From Mesorhizobium sp. LSHC420B00 (GTDB taxonomy: Bacteria > Pseudomonadota > Alphaproteobacteria > Rhizobiales > Rhizobiaceae), in the NCBI RefSeq assembly GCF_000503055.1, contig NZ_AYVY01000004.1, positions 113,364 through 172,140 of the forward strand: DNA of 58,777 nt, read 5' to 3'. Under the pieces are notes generated by a model. The model was given only the letters and a program-made list of their open reading frames with translations, was not told where the DNA came from and ran no database searches. Below are positions 32,858 to 40,243 of the stretch, piece after piece. Positions within the stretch are counted from its first letter, which is position 1. Each line of letters starts with the position of its first letter. Made by a program: the position numbers and the translations under genes.

Positions 32858-33967
32858 ATGGTCGGGGTAGGTCTTATCGGCACGGGCTTCATGGGCAAGT
32901 GCCACGCCATTGCCTGGAACGCGGTCGGCACCGTCTTCCCCGATGTCGACAAGCCAAGGCTGGTCCATCTGGGCGAGGTCAACGAGGACCTTGCCAAACG
33001 CCGTGCCAGCGAATTCGGCTTCGCCAAGGCCTCCGGCGACTGGCGCGCAGTCGTCGACGATCCCGACGTCGATGTCATCTCGTTGACTACGCCGAACCAG
33101 TTCCACCCGGAAATGGCCATCGCCATCCTCGAAGCCGGCAAGCATCTGTGGTGTGAAAAACCGATGGCGCCAAGTTTTGCGGAGGCGCAAGCGATGGCTG
33201 CGGCCGCGCGGAAATCCGGCAAGGTTGCCGCGCTGGGCTATAACTATATTCAGAACCCGGCGATCCGCCATATCGGCGCGCTGCTCGACGAGAAGATCAT
33301 CGGCGAGGTCAACCATCTGCGTATCGAGATGGACGAGGACTTCATGGCCGATCCGGAGGCGCTGTTCTTCTGGAAGCACGAGGCGGCGTCCGGTTACGGC
33401 GCGCTCGACGATTTCGCCGTGCATCCGCTGTCGCTCATAGCGGTACTGTTCGGCCGCGTCGCCCGAGTCATGTGCGACATGGCCAGGCCCTATGCCGAAC
33501 GCCGCGTCGCCTCGGGCGGGCGCCGCGCCGTCGAGACCTATGACATCGCCAGCATCCTGATGCATCTCGAAAACGGCATTGCCGGCACGTTGCTGGTCAA
33601 CCGTTCGGCCTGGGGCCGCAAGGGCCGGATCGCCATCCAGATTTTTGGTTCGAAGGGCTCGATCCTGTACGACCAGGAGCGGATGAACGAGTTCCAGCTC
33701 TATCTGACAGCCGACCGACCGACGGAGCAAGGCTATCGGACAGTCCTGGTTGCCCCGCACCACAGGCCTTACGACGCCTTCCTGCCGGCGCCCGGCCACG
33801 GCCTTGGCTTTAATGACCTCAAGATCATCGAATGCCGGGAACTGTTGACGCGGCTTGCCGGCAAGCCGGCGCGGATCATCGACTTCGACGAAGGCCTGGA
33901 GATCGAGCGCACGGTGCACGCGATGGCGCGCTCGTTCGCGGAACAGCGCTGGATCGCTGTGCGGTAG
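32858..33967 (+). CDS. Gfo/Idh/MocA-family oxidoreductase
   Basis: A 369-residue NAD(P)-dependent dehydrogenase. Rossmann start VGVGLIGTGFMGKCHAIAWN, the family Lys in CEKPMAPSFAEAQ, and the C-terminal dimer and substrate domain with GALDDFAVHPLSLI carrying the catalytic Asp/His pair. GGAGG precedes the ATG. It differs from the IolG at 37218-38216 and may act on another inositol stereoisomer or a derivative, for instance scyllo-inositol or a methylated form; this is inference from its divergence with the RpiR gene. It is followed by a palindromic repeat and convergent aroG. Confidence 0.88.
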   Translation: MVGVGLIGTGFMGKCHAIAWNAVGTVFPDVDKPRLVHLGEVNEDLAKRRASEFGFAKASGDWRAVVDDPDVDVISLTTPNQFHPEMAIAILEAGKHLWCEKPMAPSFAEAQAMAAAARKSGKVAALGYNYIQNPAIRHIGALLDEKIIGEVNHLRIEMDEDFMADPEALFFWKHEAASGYGALDDFAVHPLSLIAVLFGRVARVMCDMARPYAERRVASGGRRAVETYDIASILMHLENGIAGTLLVNRSAWGRKGRIAIQIFGSKGSILYDQERMNEFQLYLTADRPTEQGYRTVLVAPHHRPYDAFLPAPGHGLGFNDLKIIECRELLTRLAGKPARIIDFDEGLEIERTVHAMARSFAEQRWIAVR

Positions 33968-33982
33968 TAAGCCCGGCGCTGG

Positions 33983-34176
33983 CTTCCCCTTCTCCCCTTG
34001 AGGGTGAAGGTGGCCGAGCGAAGCTCGGTCGGATGAGGGGTGTTGGACGGATCGCTACAGCGAAGAAATAAGCGCTTAAAATCCCTCAATATTTTACGCC
34101 GAGTTTCTTCCAGCACCCTCATCCGGCTCGGCGCTGCGTGCCGATCCACCTTCTCCCACAAGGGGAGAAGGAGAAG
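33983..34176. repeat. RIME-like inverted repeat element
   Basis: Two arms of about 60 bp in opposite orientation, 33983-34040 and 34116-34176, enclose about 75 bp. Arm 1 holds CTTCTCCCCTTGAGGGTGAA and GGCCGAGCGAAGCTCGGTC followed by GGATGAGGGG; arm 2 is an imperfect reverse complement with CCCTCATCCGGC and CCACAAGGGGAGAAGG. This is the layout of the intergenic mosaic (RIME) elements of rhizobia. It separates two convergent genes and may act as a bidirectional end of transcription. Confidence 0.8.
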
Positions 34177-34179
34177 TGC

Positions 34180-35271
34180 TCAGGCGGCGCCTGAACGGCT
34201 TGATATCATGCTTCGGCGCACCGACCGGCGCCGCTCGACGGCGTCGGCAAGGCCGTGAAGCACCGTCTCGGTGGCTGCCCAGTCGATGCAGCCATCGGTG
34301 ATGCTCTGGCCATAGACGAGCGGCTTGCCCGGCACGACGTCCTGCCGGCCGGCGACGAGGTTGCTCTCGATCATGACGCCGATGATGCGCTCGTCGCCTG
34401 CCGCGACCTGGCCAGCCACGTCAGCCGCCACCCCTGGCTGGTTTTCCGGCTTCTTGCTGCTGTTGGCGTGGCTGACATCGATCATCAGCCGCGGCGCCAC
34501 GCCGATCCGGCCGAGTTCCGCGCAGGCAGCCGCGACGCTTGTTGCGTCATAATTGGGCTGAATGCCGCCGCGCAGGATGACGTGGCAGTCCTCGTTGCCG
34601 GTAGTCGTCGCGATGGCGCTGCGTCCGCCCTTCGTCACCGCCATGAAATGATGCGGTTGGGCGGCCGATTTCACCGCCTCGGCGGCGATCCGCAGATTGC
34701 CGTCAGTGCCGTTCTTGAAGCCGACCGGGCAGGACAGGCCCGATGCCAGTTCGCGATGGATCTGGCTCTCGGTCGTGCGCGCGCCGATCGCGCCCCAGGC
34801 GACGAGGTCGGCGATATATTGCGGGGTGGCCATGTCGAGGAATTCGGTCGCCGCCGGCAGGCCGAGATTGTTGACGGCGGCGAGCACGTTGCGGGCCATC
34901 CGCAGCCCCTTGTCGATGTTGAAGCTGCCGTCCAGGTCGGGATCGTTGATCAGGCCCTTCCAGCCGACCGTCGTGCGCGGCTTCTCGAAATACACCCGCA
35001 TCACGATCTCCAGCCGGTCCGACAGGCTCTCTCGCAGCGATGCCAAGCGGCTGGCATAGTCTACGGCAGCGGCCGGGTCGTGGATCGAACAGGGGCCGAC
35101 GACGACCACCAGCCGGTCGTCGGTGCCGGTCAGCACGGCATGGATAGCATTGCGTGACGCGGCAACGGTCCGCGTCGCCGTCAGTGTGCGCGGTATCTCC
35201 CGCATCACCTCGTCCGGCGTACTCAATTCCCTTATTTCCTTGACCCGAAGATCGTCTGTGGTGGTCAACAC
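34180..35271 (-). CDS. aroG: 3-deoxy-7-phosphoheptulonate (DAHP) synthase, class I
   Basis: Condenses phosphoenolpyruvate and erythrose 4-phosphate, the first step of aromatic amino acid synthesis. The 363-residue enzyme shows VVVGPCSIHDPAAAVDYA, RVYFEKPRTTVGWKGLINDP, GARTTESQIHRE and PVGFKNGTDGN, all marks of the AroF/AroG/AroH type. The start is GTG 35271 with AGGAG 9 nt before. The gene is preceded, 40 bp upstream, by a terminator hairpin and a leader reading frame rich in aromatic codons (35360-35431), indicating attenuation by charged tRNA levels in addition to likely feedback inhibition. It ends beside a RIME-like repeat. Confidence 0.95.
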   Translation of the reverse strand: MLTTTDDLRVKEIRELSTPDEVMREIPRTLTATRTVAASRNAIHAVLTGTDDRLVVVVGPCSIHDPAAAVDYASRLASLRESLSDRLEIVMRVYFEKPRTTVGWKGLINDPDLDGSFNIDKGLRMARNVLAAVNNLGLPAATEFLDMATPQYIADLVAWGAIGARTTESQIHRELASGLSCPVGFKNGTDGNLRIAAEAVKSAAQPHHFMAVTKGGRSAIATTTGNEDCHVILRGGIQPNYDATSVAAACAELGRIGVAPRLMIDVSHANSSKKPENQPGVAADVAGQVAAGDERIIGVMIESNLVAGRQDVVPGKPLVYGQSITDGCIDWAATETVLHGLADAVERRRSVRRSMISSRSGAA

Positions 35272-35310
35272 GGCTTTCTGCTCCTGATTGGGAGACCTGC
35301 CGGCTGAAAC

Positions 35311-35335
35311 AAAAAAGCCGCCAGGTCTGGCGGCT
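35311..35335 (-). terminator. Attenuator terminator in the aroG leader
   Basis: On the minus strand an 8-bp stem AGCCGCCA/TGGCGGCT with a 4-nt loop is followed by six T residues, between the leader frame and aroG. The 5' arm (GCCGCCAG) can instead pair with CTGGCGGC inside the leader frame (35382-35389), giving an antiterminator. Confidence 0.85.
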
Positions 35336-35359
35336 GTTCGGATCTTGCTGCTGCAATCT

Positions 35360-35431
35360 TCAGATCGAGCGCAATCCTCCCGCCGCCAGCGAGCTGCTAA
35401 AGTACCAATAGGTGGCGGTCAGGTTGATCAT
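35360..35431 (-). CDS. aroG leader peptide with Tyr-Trp-Tyr-Phe run (attenuation)
   Basis: A 23-codon frame beginning MINLTATYWYFSS and ending LRSI, stop at 35360-35362. Four aromatic codons in a row, TAT TGG TAC TTT, lie at 35399-35410. Upstream of them ACCGCCACC (35411-35419) can pair with TGGCGG of region 35382-35389; that region can in turn pair with the 5' arm of the terminator. A ribosome stalled on aromatic codons would cover the first segment, free the second and prevent termination, so aroG is read when aromatic aminoacyl-tRNA is short. No Shine-Dalgarno sequence is visible; the predicted transcription start is the A of this ATG, so the message may be leaderless. An ATG nine bases upstream (35440) is the alternative but overlaps the -10 box. 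Confidence 0.8.
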   Translation of the reverse strand: MINLTATYWYFSSSLAAGGLRSI

Positions 35432-35437
35432 GAGGCT

Positions 35438-35466
35438 CATATAGTCGAAGCCGAGGCGATTGTCAC
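35438..35466 (-). promoter_or_regulatory. Predicted promoter of the aroG leader
   Basis: On the minus strand GTGACA (35461-35466) and TATATG (35438-35443) are separated by exactly 17 bp, close to the TTGACA/TATAAT consensus. Seven bases beyond the -10 box is 35431, the first base of the leader ATG. The same leaderless layout is known for the trp leader of Sinorhizobium. Confidence 0.65.
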
Positions 35467-35518
35467 GTGTCTGATGATGCTACTGACGTAGTGGCCCAGC
35501 ATGCAGCGCCGAGCGGGT

Positions 35519-35941
35519 TCATGCAGTCCAGGGATCGACGAGTTCAATTCCGAAGTCTTCGAAATCCTTCGTGTTACGCGTTGCCAAGGTGAGTTCCTGC
35601 GCAATCGCCGTGGCTGCAATCAGGCCGTCCATCGACGACAGACCGCGACCGCGGCGCTTCGCAAGGCCCATCAGGTCGCCCCACGCCAAGGCAACCGGTT
35701 CGTCCACCGGAAGAACTCTCTGCTCGAAGCGCTGCGGCAGGTCCCGTGCGAGCCATTCGGCCAGTGCCTCGCGTTTCCGGCCCTCGTCCATGAGGGCGAC
35801 GCCGCGCTGGATCTCCGCGATCGACACGACGCTAATGAATGAGCGGTCCTCATCAAGCCCGCCCAGCCAGTCCAGAACGCGCACATCCGGCGCCGGCCTT
35901 GTCACCTCGGACAGGACATTCGTATCGAGCAGAAGCCTCAC
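35519..35941 (-). CDS. vapC: PIN-domain toxin, VapC family
   Basis: A 140-residue probable RNase toxin. The PIN acidic residues are visible: MRLLLDTNVLSE (first Asp), FISVVSIAEIQRG (Glu), SMDGLIAATAIAQELTLATRNTKDFEDFGIELVDPW (in parts; MDGLIAA and NTKDF carry the other acidic residues). The start is GTG 35941, which overlaps the antitoxin stop (GTGA), the normal coupling of antitoxin-toxin pairs. The C-terminal NPW-like end (VDPWTA) fits VapC proteins. The stop lies about 50 bp from the aroG leader promoter. Confidence 0.9.
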   Translation of the reverse strand: MRLLLDTNVLSEVTRPAPDVRVLDWLGGLDEDRSFISVVSIAEIQRGVALMDEGRKREALAEWLARDLPQRFEQRVLPVDEPVALAWGDLMGLAKRRGRGLSSMDGLIAATAIAQELTLATRNTKDFEDFGIELVDPWTA

Positions 35942-36204
35942 AGCGGCAGATCACGCGGTTCGTCGCGCTGGCGCTCAAGGTTGAGATCGGCGCCGCGCAG
36001 CGGCGACTCCAGCAGGAACTCCGCAAGCGTACCCTTGCGCGCGGTCTTCCGCTGCCATTCCTCGGCCGAGACGACAACCACGCTTGGCTTACCGTTTCTG
36101 GTGATCGTCTGCGGCGAAGATTGCGCGCGCTCGATTACCTCCGAGAGCCGGGCCTTTGCCCCAGCGACCGTCCAGTTAGTATCCTCTCTGGGCGCAGACG
36201 GCAT
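35938..36204 (-). CDS. vapB: Antitoxin, Phd/YefM (VapB) type
   Basis: An 88-residue protein. The N-terminal Phd/YefM domain reads NWTVAGAKARLSEVIERAQSSPQTITRNGKPSVVVVSAEEW (in parts: AGAKARLSEVIERA; RNGKPSVVVVSAEEW), which dimerises and binds the operator. The C-terminal tail (TLAEFLLESPLRGADLNLER) would wrap the toxin. GGGAGG precedes the ATG. It is the first gene of the pair and is probably autorepressed through the TGACTAT direct repeat at 36226-36241. Confidence 0.9.
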   Translation of the reverse strand: MPSAPREDTNWTVAGAKARLSEVIERAQSSPQTITRNGKPSVVVVSAEEWQRKTARKGTLAEFLLESPLRGADLNLERQRDEPRDLPL

Positions 36205-36225
36205 TTCGACCTCCCATGACCATTC

Positions 36226-36241
36226 TGACTATCTTGACTAT
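36226..36241. promoter_or_regulatory. Direct repeat TGACTAT-CT-TGACTAT, candidate vapBC operator
   Basis: Two perfect 7-bp repeats nine bases apart lie 22-37 bp before the antitoxin start, in its promoter region. Phd/YefM antitoxins bind short repeated elements at this place. Binding is inferred. Confidence 0.5.
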
Positions 36242-36399
36242 ATGGGAATGGCGATACGGCGGCAACAGGGAAGGAGAGGGTTTCAGAGCCCGTGTGCCTG
36301 AGTGAGGTCGATCGGAACCGATTATGCCGGCTTTGATATTTTGGGGCATCTCGGCCACTCATGGCAAACTGCTTCTGACGCAAGGCTACACGGCTGATC

Positions 36400-37194
36400 C
36401 TATTCCGGTGACGCCCCCGCGATGCTCTGGTCGTAGTCGACCAGCGACCCGGTCATGACGCCGGACTGCGGGCTGATCATATAGCTGATCAATCGGGCAA
36501 GTTGCGCCGGCTTCACCAATTGGCCCATCGGCTGCGCGGCCTCGGCTTTTTCAAGCCAGTCGTCCGGCGCGTCATGCCATTTCTTCTGCACGATTGCCTC
36601 GCCCTCGGTGTCCATCCAGCCGGGCAGCACCGCGTTGCAGCGGATGCGATTGCCGCGATGGGCATTGGCGACATTCTTGGTCAGCGTCGCCAGCGCTCCC
36701 TTGCTCGATGAATAGGGCGCCAGGAACGACTGGCCGCAATGCGCCGACATCGACAGTACGTTGACGATCGAGCCCGGTGCCTGGCGCGCCAGCAGATGCG
36801 CCACCACGCCCTGCATCAGAAAAAACGGGCCGCGCACATTGGTCTGGAATATCTGGTCGAATAGATCCTCTGAGGTCTCGACCAGTGAGCCGCGAGCCGA
36901 GGTGGCGGCGGCGTTGACCAGCGCGTTGACGGTGCCGCAATGGCCAATCGCCGTTTCGACCGCACGCTTGCAGTCGGCGACTTTGGCGACATCGGCGCTG
37001 ATGAAGATGGCATCGACGCCTGCCCCCTTGAGGATGGCGACAGCCTTGTCGCCCTTCTCCTTCGAGCGGCCGATCAGCGCTAGCGCCCGGCAGCCCTCAT
37101 CGGCCAGCGCTTCGGCGACGGCAAAGCCGATGCCTTGTGCGCCGCCGGTGACGATGGCGCGTGTTTCGGAATTGCGACCGGCTGAACCGTTCAT
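36400..37194 (-). CDS. SDR-family oxidoreductase in the inositol transport/iolG operon
   Basis: A 264-residue short-chain dehydrogenase. Cofactor site TGGAQGIGFAVAEALADEG, NAAATSARGSLVETS in place of the usual NNAG, catalytic PYSSSKGALATLTKNVA, and GWMDTEGEAIVQKKWHDAPDDWL after the substrate loop. It lies 23 bp after iolG on the same strand and ends the operon of inositol-type transporter and iolG. Its substrate may therefore be an inositol, inosose or rhizopine-derived ketone, but the sequence alone does not show it. The altered NNAG motif (NAAAT) is worth noting although such changes occur in active SDRs. Confidence 0.85.
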   Translation of the reverse strand: MNGSAGRNSETRAIVTGGAQGIGFAVAEALADEGCRALALIGRSKEKGDKAVAILKGAGVDAIFISADVAKVADCKRAVETAIGHCGTVNALVNAAATSARGSLVETSEDLFDQIFQTNVRGPFFLMQGVVAHLLARQAPGSIVNVLSMSAHCGQSFLAPYSSSKGALATLTKNVANAHRGNRIRCNAVLPGWMDTEGEAIVQKKWHDAPDDWLEKAEAAQPMGQLVKPAQLARLISYMISPQSGVMTGSLVDYDQSIAGASPE

Positions 37195-37217
37195 CGCCTT
37201 GCTCCTGTGCTTGATAG

Positions 37218-38216
37218 TCAGATTGTTTTGTCGAGGCGGACGGTCTTGCCTTCCTTGGCCGATTTCAGCGCCGCATCTGCCAGCCTGAGCGCCACCAGCC
37301 CGTCCTTGCCGCTCGGCGCCGCCTTCTTGCCTGACGTCGCTGCCGCGATGAAGGCAGCGATCTCGTTGGCATAAGCGTCGAGATAACGAGTCATGAAGAA
37401 ATCGTGCAGCGGCGGCCGCGTATAGCCTTTCTCATTGGCGAGTTCGATCGACACCGGCCGCTGGTTCTCGGCCGCAATCATGCCTTTCGAGCCATGCACC
37501 TCGATGCGTTGGTCGTAGCCATAGGTGGCTCGGCGCGAGTTGGAGATGACGCATTGCTTGCCGGAGGCAGTTTCGAGGATGACGCTGACGCTGTCGAAGT
37601 CGCCGGCCTCGCCGATCTTTTTGTCGACCAGCACCGAAGCGTGCGCGCTGACCGCCACCGGCTCCTCGCCGAGCAGGAAGCGCGCCATGTCGAAATCATG
37701 GATGGTCATGTCGCGGAAGATGCCGCCCGAGCGGCCGATATAGTCGAGCGGCGGTGGACCGGGATCGCGCGAGGTGATGGTCACCATTTCGACTGTGCCA
37801 ATCGCACCGTCGTCGATCGCCTTGCGCACGGCGGCAAAATGCGGATCGAAGCGGCGGTTGAAGCCGACCATCAGGGTGGCGCCGGCCTTGTCGACGACGG
37901 CCAGGCATTGTTCCACCCTGCCGGCGTCGAGATCGATCGGCTTCTCGCAGAAGATCGCCTTGCCCGCCCTGGCGAAGCGTTCGATCAGATCGGCATGGGT
38001 GTCGGTCGGCGTGCAGATGACGACCGCATCGATATCGCTGGCAGTTTCGATGGCATCGATGCTGCGCACTTCGGCGCCATAGGCAGAGGCCAAATCGGTC
38101 GCCGCCTTCTCGAAGGCGTCGGCAACCGCAACCAGCCTGGCCTGCGGGTTGGAGCCCACCGCACGGGCGTGGACCTTGCCGATACGGCCGGCACCGAGAA
38201 GAGCAAAGCGAAGCAT
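37218..38216 (-). CDS. iolG: Inositol 2-dehydrogenase IolG
   Basis: Oxidises myo-inositol to 2-keto-myo-inositol with NAD+, the first step of catabolism. The 332-residue protein starts MLRFALLGAGRIGKVHARAV and contains CEKPIDLDAGRVEQCL, VGFNRRFDPHFAAVRKAI and the catalytic GGIFRDMTIHDFDMARFL with the Asp-His pair, as in known rhizobial inositol dehydrogenases. It follows the ATPase gene of the inositol-type importer after 66 bp. The product feeds IolE at 25123-26040. Confidence 0.95.
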   Translation of the reverse strand: MLRFALLGAGRIGKVHARAVGSNPQARLVAVADAFEKAATDLASAYGAEVRSIDAIETASDIDAVVICTPTDTHADLIERFARAGKAIFCEKPIDLDAGRVEQCLAVVDKAGATLMVGFNRRFDPHFAAVRKAIDDGAIGTVEMVTITSRDPGPPPLDYIGRSGGIFRDMTIHDFDMARFLLGEEPVAVSAHASVLVDKKIGEAGDFDSVSVILETASGKQCVISNSRRATYGYDQRIEVHGSKGMIAAENQRPVSIELANEKGYTRPPLHDFFMTRYLDAYANEIAAFIAAATSGKKAAPSGKDGLVALRLADAALKSAKEGKTVRLDKTI

Positions 38217-38282
38217 GAAGAATTTCCTTTGAGAATGGTTGGAAAGAGAAGGCGTGTCAGCCCCCGTAACACGACGTTGGCC

Positions 38283-39050
38283 TTACGCCGCAAGTTCCGC
38301 CTGCCCGGTCTTGGCGCCGGTGATGTAGGAGACGATATCGTTGCCATCGGTATCTTGCTTGCGCAAATTGGCGACGATGCGGCCGCGCCGGAAAACGACG
38401 ATGCGGTCGACCAGATCGAACACCTGACGCATGTTGTGAGAGATCAGGATCAGCGGCTCGCCATTTTCCTTCAGCGTGCGGATGATGTTTTCGACCTGCA
38501 TCGTCTCCTGCACGCCGAGCGCCGCCGTCGGCTCATCCATGATGATGAGCTTGGAAGCAAAGGTCGCGGTTCTGGCAATCGCCACGCACTGGCGCTGGCC
38601 GCCCGACATGTGGCGGATGGTGTTGGAAAGGTTGGGGATCTTGACCGCTGTGCGGACCAGGGCTGCTTCGGTCGCCTTGCGCATGAACTTGCGGTCGAGG
38701 ATCGAGAAGGGCCCAAGATTGAACAGCACTCTTTCACGGCCGAGGAACAGGTTCGACGGCACGTCGAGGTCGTCGGCGAGCGCCAGGTTCTGGAACACCG
38801 TCTCGATGCCCGCCTCGCGGGCTTCGATCGGCCCGGCGAAATTCACTTCCTTGCCGTCGAACGACATCCTGCCGCTGGTTCGCTGCTCGACGCCGGTGAT
38901 CTGGCGCACGAAGGTCGATTTGCCGGCACCGTTGTCGCCCATGATGGCGACATGCTCGCCCTTGCGCAGCTCGAAGTTGGCACCCTCCAGCGCATGGACG
39001 CCGCCATAATACTTGGTCAGGTTTTCGGTTTTCAGGACGATGTCCGACAT
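38283..39050 (-). CDS. iatA: Inositol-type ABC transporter ATPase (single domain)
   Basis: A 255-residue ATPase: Walker A GDNGAGKSTFV, signature MSGGQRQCVAIAR, Walker B LIIMDEPTAALG, His switch ISHNMRQV. Unlike the 514-residue double-domain ATPase at 18009-19553, it has one domain and must act as a homodimer. It lies 3 bp after the permease stop region (start 39050, permease end 39053). By family and neighbours it should power inositol or rhizopine uptake; the symbol follows Sinorhizobium iatA and is inferred. Confidence 0.9.
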   Translation of the reverse strand: MSDIVLKTENLTKYYGGVHALEGANFELRKGEHVAIMGDNGAGKSTFVRQITGVEQRTSGRMSFDGKEVNFAGPIEAREAGIETVFQNLALADDLDVPSNLFLGRERVLFNLGPFSILDRKFMRKATEAALVRTAVKIPNLSNTIRHMSGGQRQCVAIARTATFASKLIIMDEPTAALGVQETMQVENIIRTLKENGEPLILISHNMRQVFDLVDRIVVFRRGRIVANLRKQDTDGNDIVSYITGAKTGQAELAA

Positions 39051-39052
39051 GA

Positions 39053-40129
39053 TCAAGCCCTCATTGCCCGCAGGCGTTGGCGCCACTGGTCGAGAACGAC
39101 TGCGCCGACGATGATCACGCCCTTGACCATCTCCTGATAATAGGCGTCGAGGCGCAAAAAGGTGAAGCCGGAGATGATGACGCCGAAGATCAGCGAGCCG
39201 ATCACCGTCCCGATAATCGAGCCGCGGCCGCCCGACAGCGACACGCCACCGATGACCGCCATGGCGATCGCATCGAGCTCGTACATCACACCCATGCCGG
39301 CCTGGGCAGTGAGATTCTTCGAGCTCAACACCACGGCGGCGAGCGCGGCAAGGATGCCGGCAATGACGTAGACGAGGATCTTGTGGTTGGCGATGTTGAT
39401 GCCGGACATGCGCGCGGCATCCTCATTGGAGCCGATTGCATAACAGTGCTTGCCATATTTGGTGTAGCTCAGGATCAGCTGGAACAGCACCGCCAGCGAA
39501 ATGAAAATGATGACCGGCATCAGCCCCTTGCCGATGGCGGCGAAACTCTCGGTCGGAAACGAGATCGGCTGCCCCTTCGACCACCATTTGGCGATGCCGC
39601 GCGCGGTGACCATCATGCCAAGCGTGGCGATGAACGGCGGGATGCGCGTGTAGGCGATCAAGGCACCGTTGACCAGGCCGGCCAGCAGGCCGCAGCCGAT
39701 TGCGACGAGCACCGGCACGATCACCGGCAGGTCGGTCCAGCCCTGGGCAATGAACATCGCCTTGGGGTTCGGGTTGCCGTTGACCGTCGCCACTTGGGCG
39801 AAGCTCATGGCTATCATCGCCGTGGCGCCGACGATCGAACCCGAGGACAGGTCGATGCCGCCGGTAATGATCACCTGCGTCACGCCGATGGCAATGATAC
39901 CGACGATCGACACCTGCAGGATGATGATCTGCAGGCGCGCTTCGTTGAAGATCGCATCGATATTGTCGCGGGTATTGAACAGGAAGCTGTCGCCCAGGAA
40001 AACCCGGCCGATCAGCTCGAAAGCGCCGACCAGGATGACGAGCGCCAGGAAGACGTTGATTTCGGCCGGCCATGCGCGCCGCTTCGCATCATAGCTGAGC
40101 CCGCCGACGCCGTGAGATGTCTGTGCCAA
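39053..40129 (-). CDS. iatP: Inositol-type ABC transporter permease, TTG start
   Basis: A 358-residue permease of the BPD_transp_2 family with about nine membrane segments. Motifs include VSIVGIIAIGVTQVIITGGIDLSSGSIVGA (in parts), YTKYGKHCYAIGSNEDAARMSGI and GGVSLSGGRGSIIGTVIGSLIFG. The start is TTG 40129 with GGAGG 8 nt upstream; no ATG is available before the first helix. It is between the binding protein and ATPase genes. A terminator-like hairpin separates it from the binding protein gene. Confidence 0.9.
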   Translation of the reverse strand: MAQTSHGVGGLSYDAKRRAWPAEINVFLALVILVGAFELIGRVFLGDSFLFNTRDNIDAIFNEARLQIIILQVSIVGIIAIGVTQVIITGGIDLSSGSIVGATAMIAMSFAQVATVNGNPNPKAMFIAQGWTDLPVIVPVLVAIGCGLLAGLVNGALIAYTRIPPFIATLGMMVTARGIAKWWSKGQPISFPTESFAAIGKGLMPVIIFISLAVLFQLILSYTKYGKHCYAIGSNEDAARMSGINIANHKILVYVIAGILAALAAVVLSSKNLTAQAGMGVMYELDAIAMAVIGGVSLSGGRGSIIGTVIGSLIFGVIISGFTFLRLDAYYQEMVKGVIIVGAVVLDQWRQRLRAMRA

Positions 40130-40184
40130 TCGTGCTTCCTCCGTCAGCCACGGTCTCCACCCGGCGCTGTTCAGGCCGAGGGGG

Positions 40185-40225
40185 AAAAAGCGGAGCGGCG
40201 CTGTCTTACTTTGGCGCGCCGCTCC
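40185..40225 (-). terminator. Hairpin with T run between binding protein and permease genes
   Basis: On the minus strand a perfect 10-bp stem GGAGCGGCGC/GCGCCGCTCC with a 14-nt loop is followed, two bases later, by five T residues. It probably ends a share of transcripts after the binding protein gene, allowing more receptor than permease and ATPase. Confidence 0.75.
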
Positions 40226-40243
40226 GTATCGGACAGGTCCGCC

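Noticed and set aside
32726..33919. Long N-terminal extension of the RpiR gene (to 686 residues)
   Set aside because: The extension is antisense to the Gfo/Idh/MocA gene; the RpiR domain starts just after ATG 32725.
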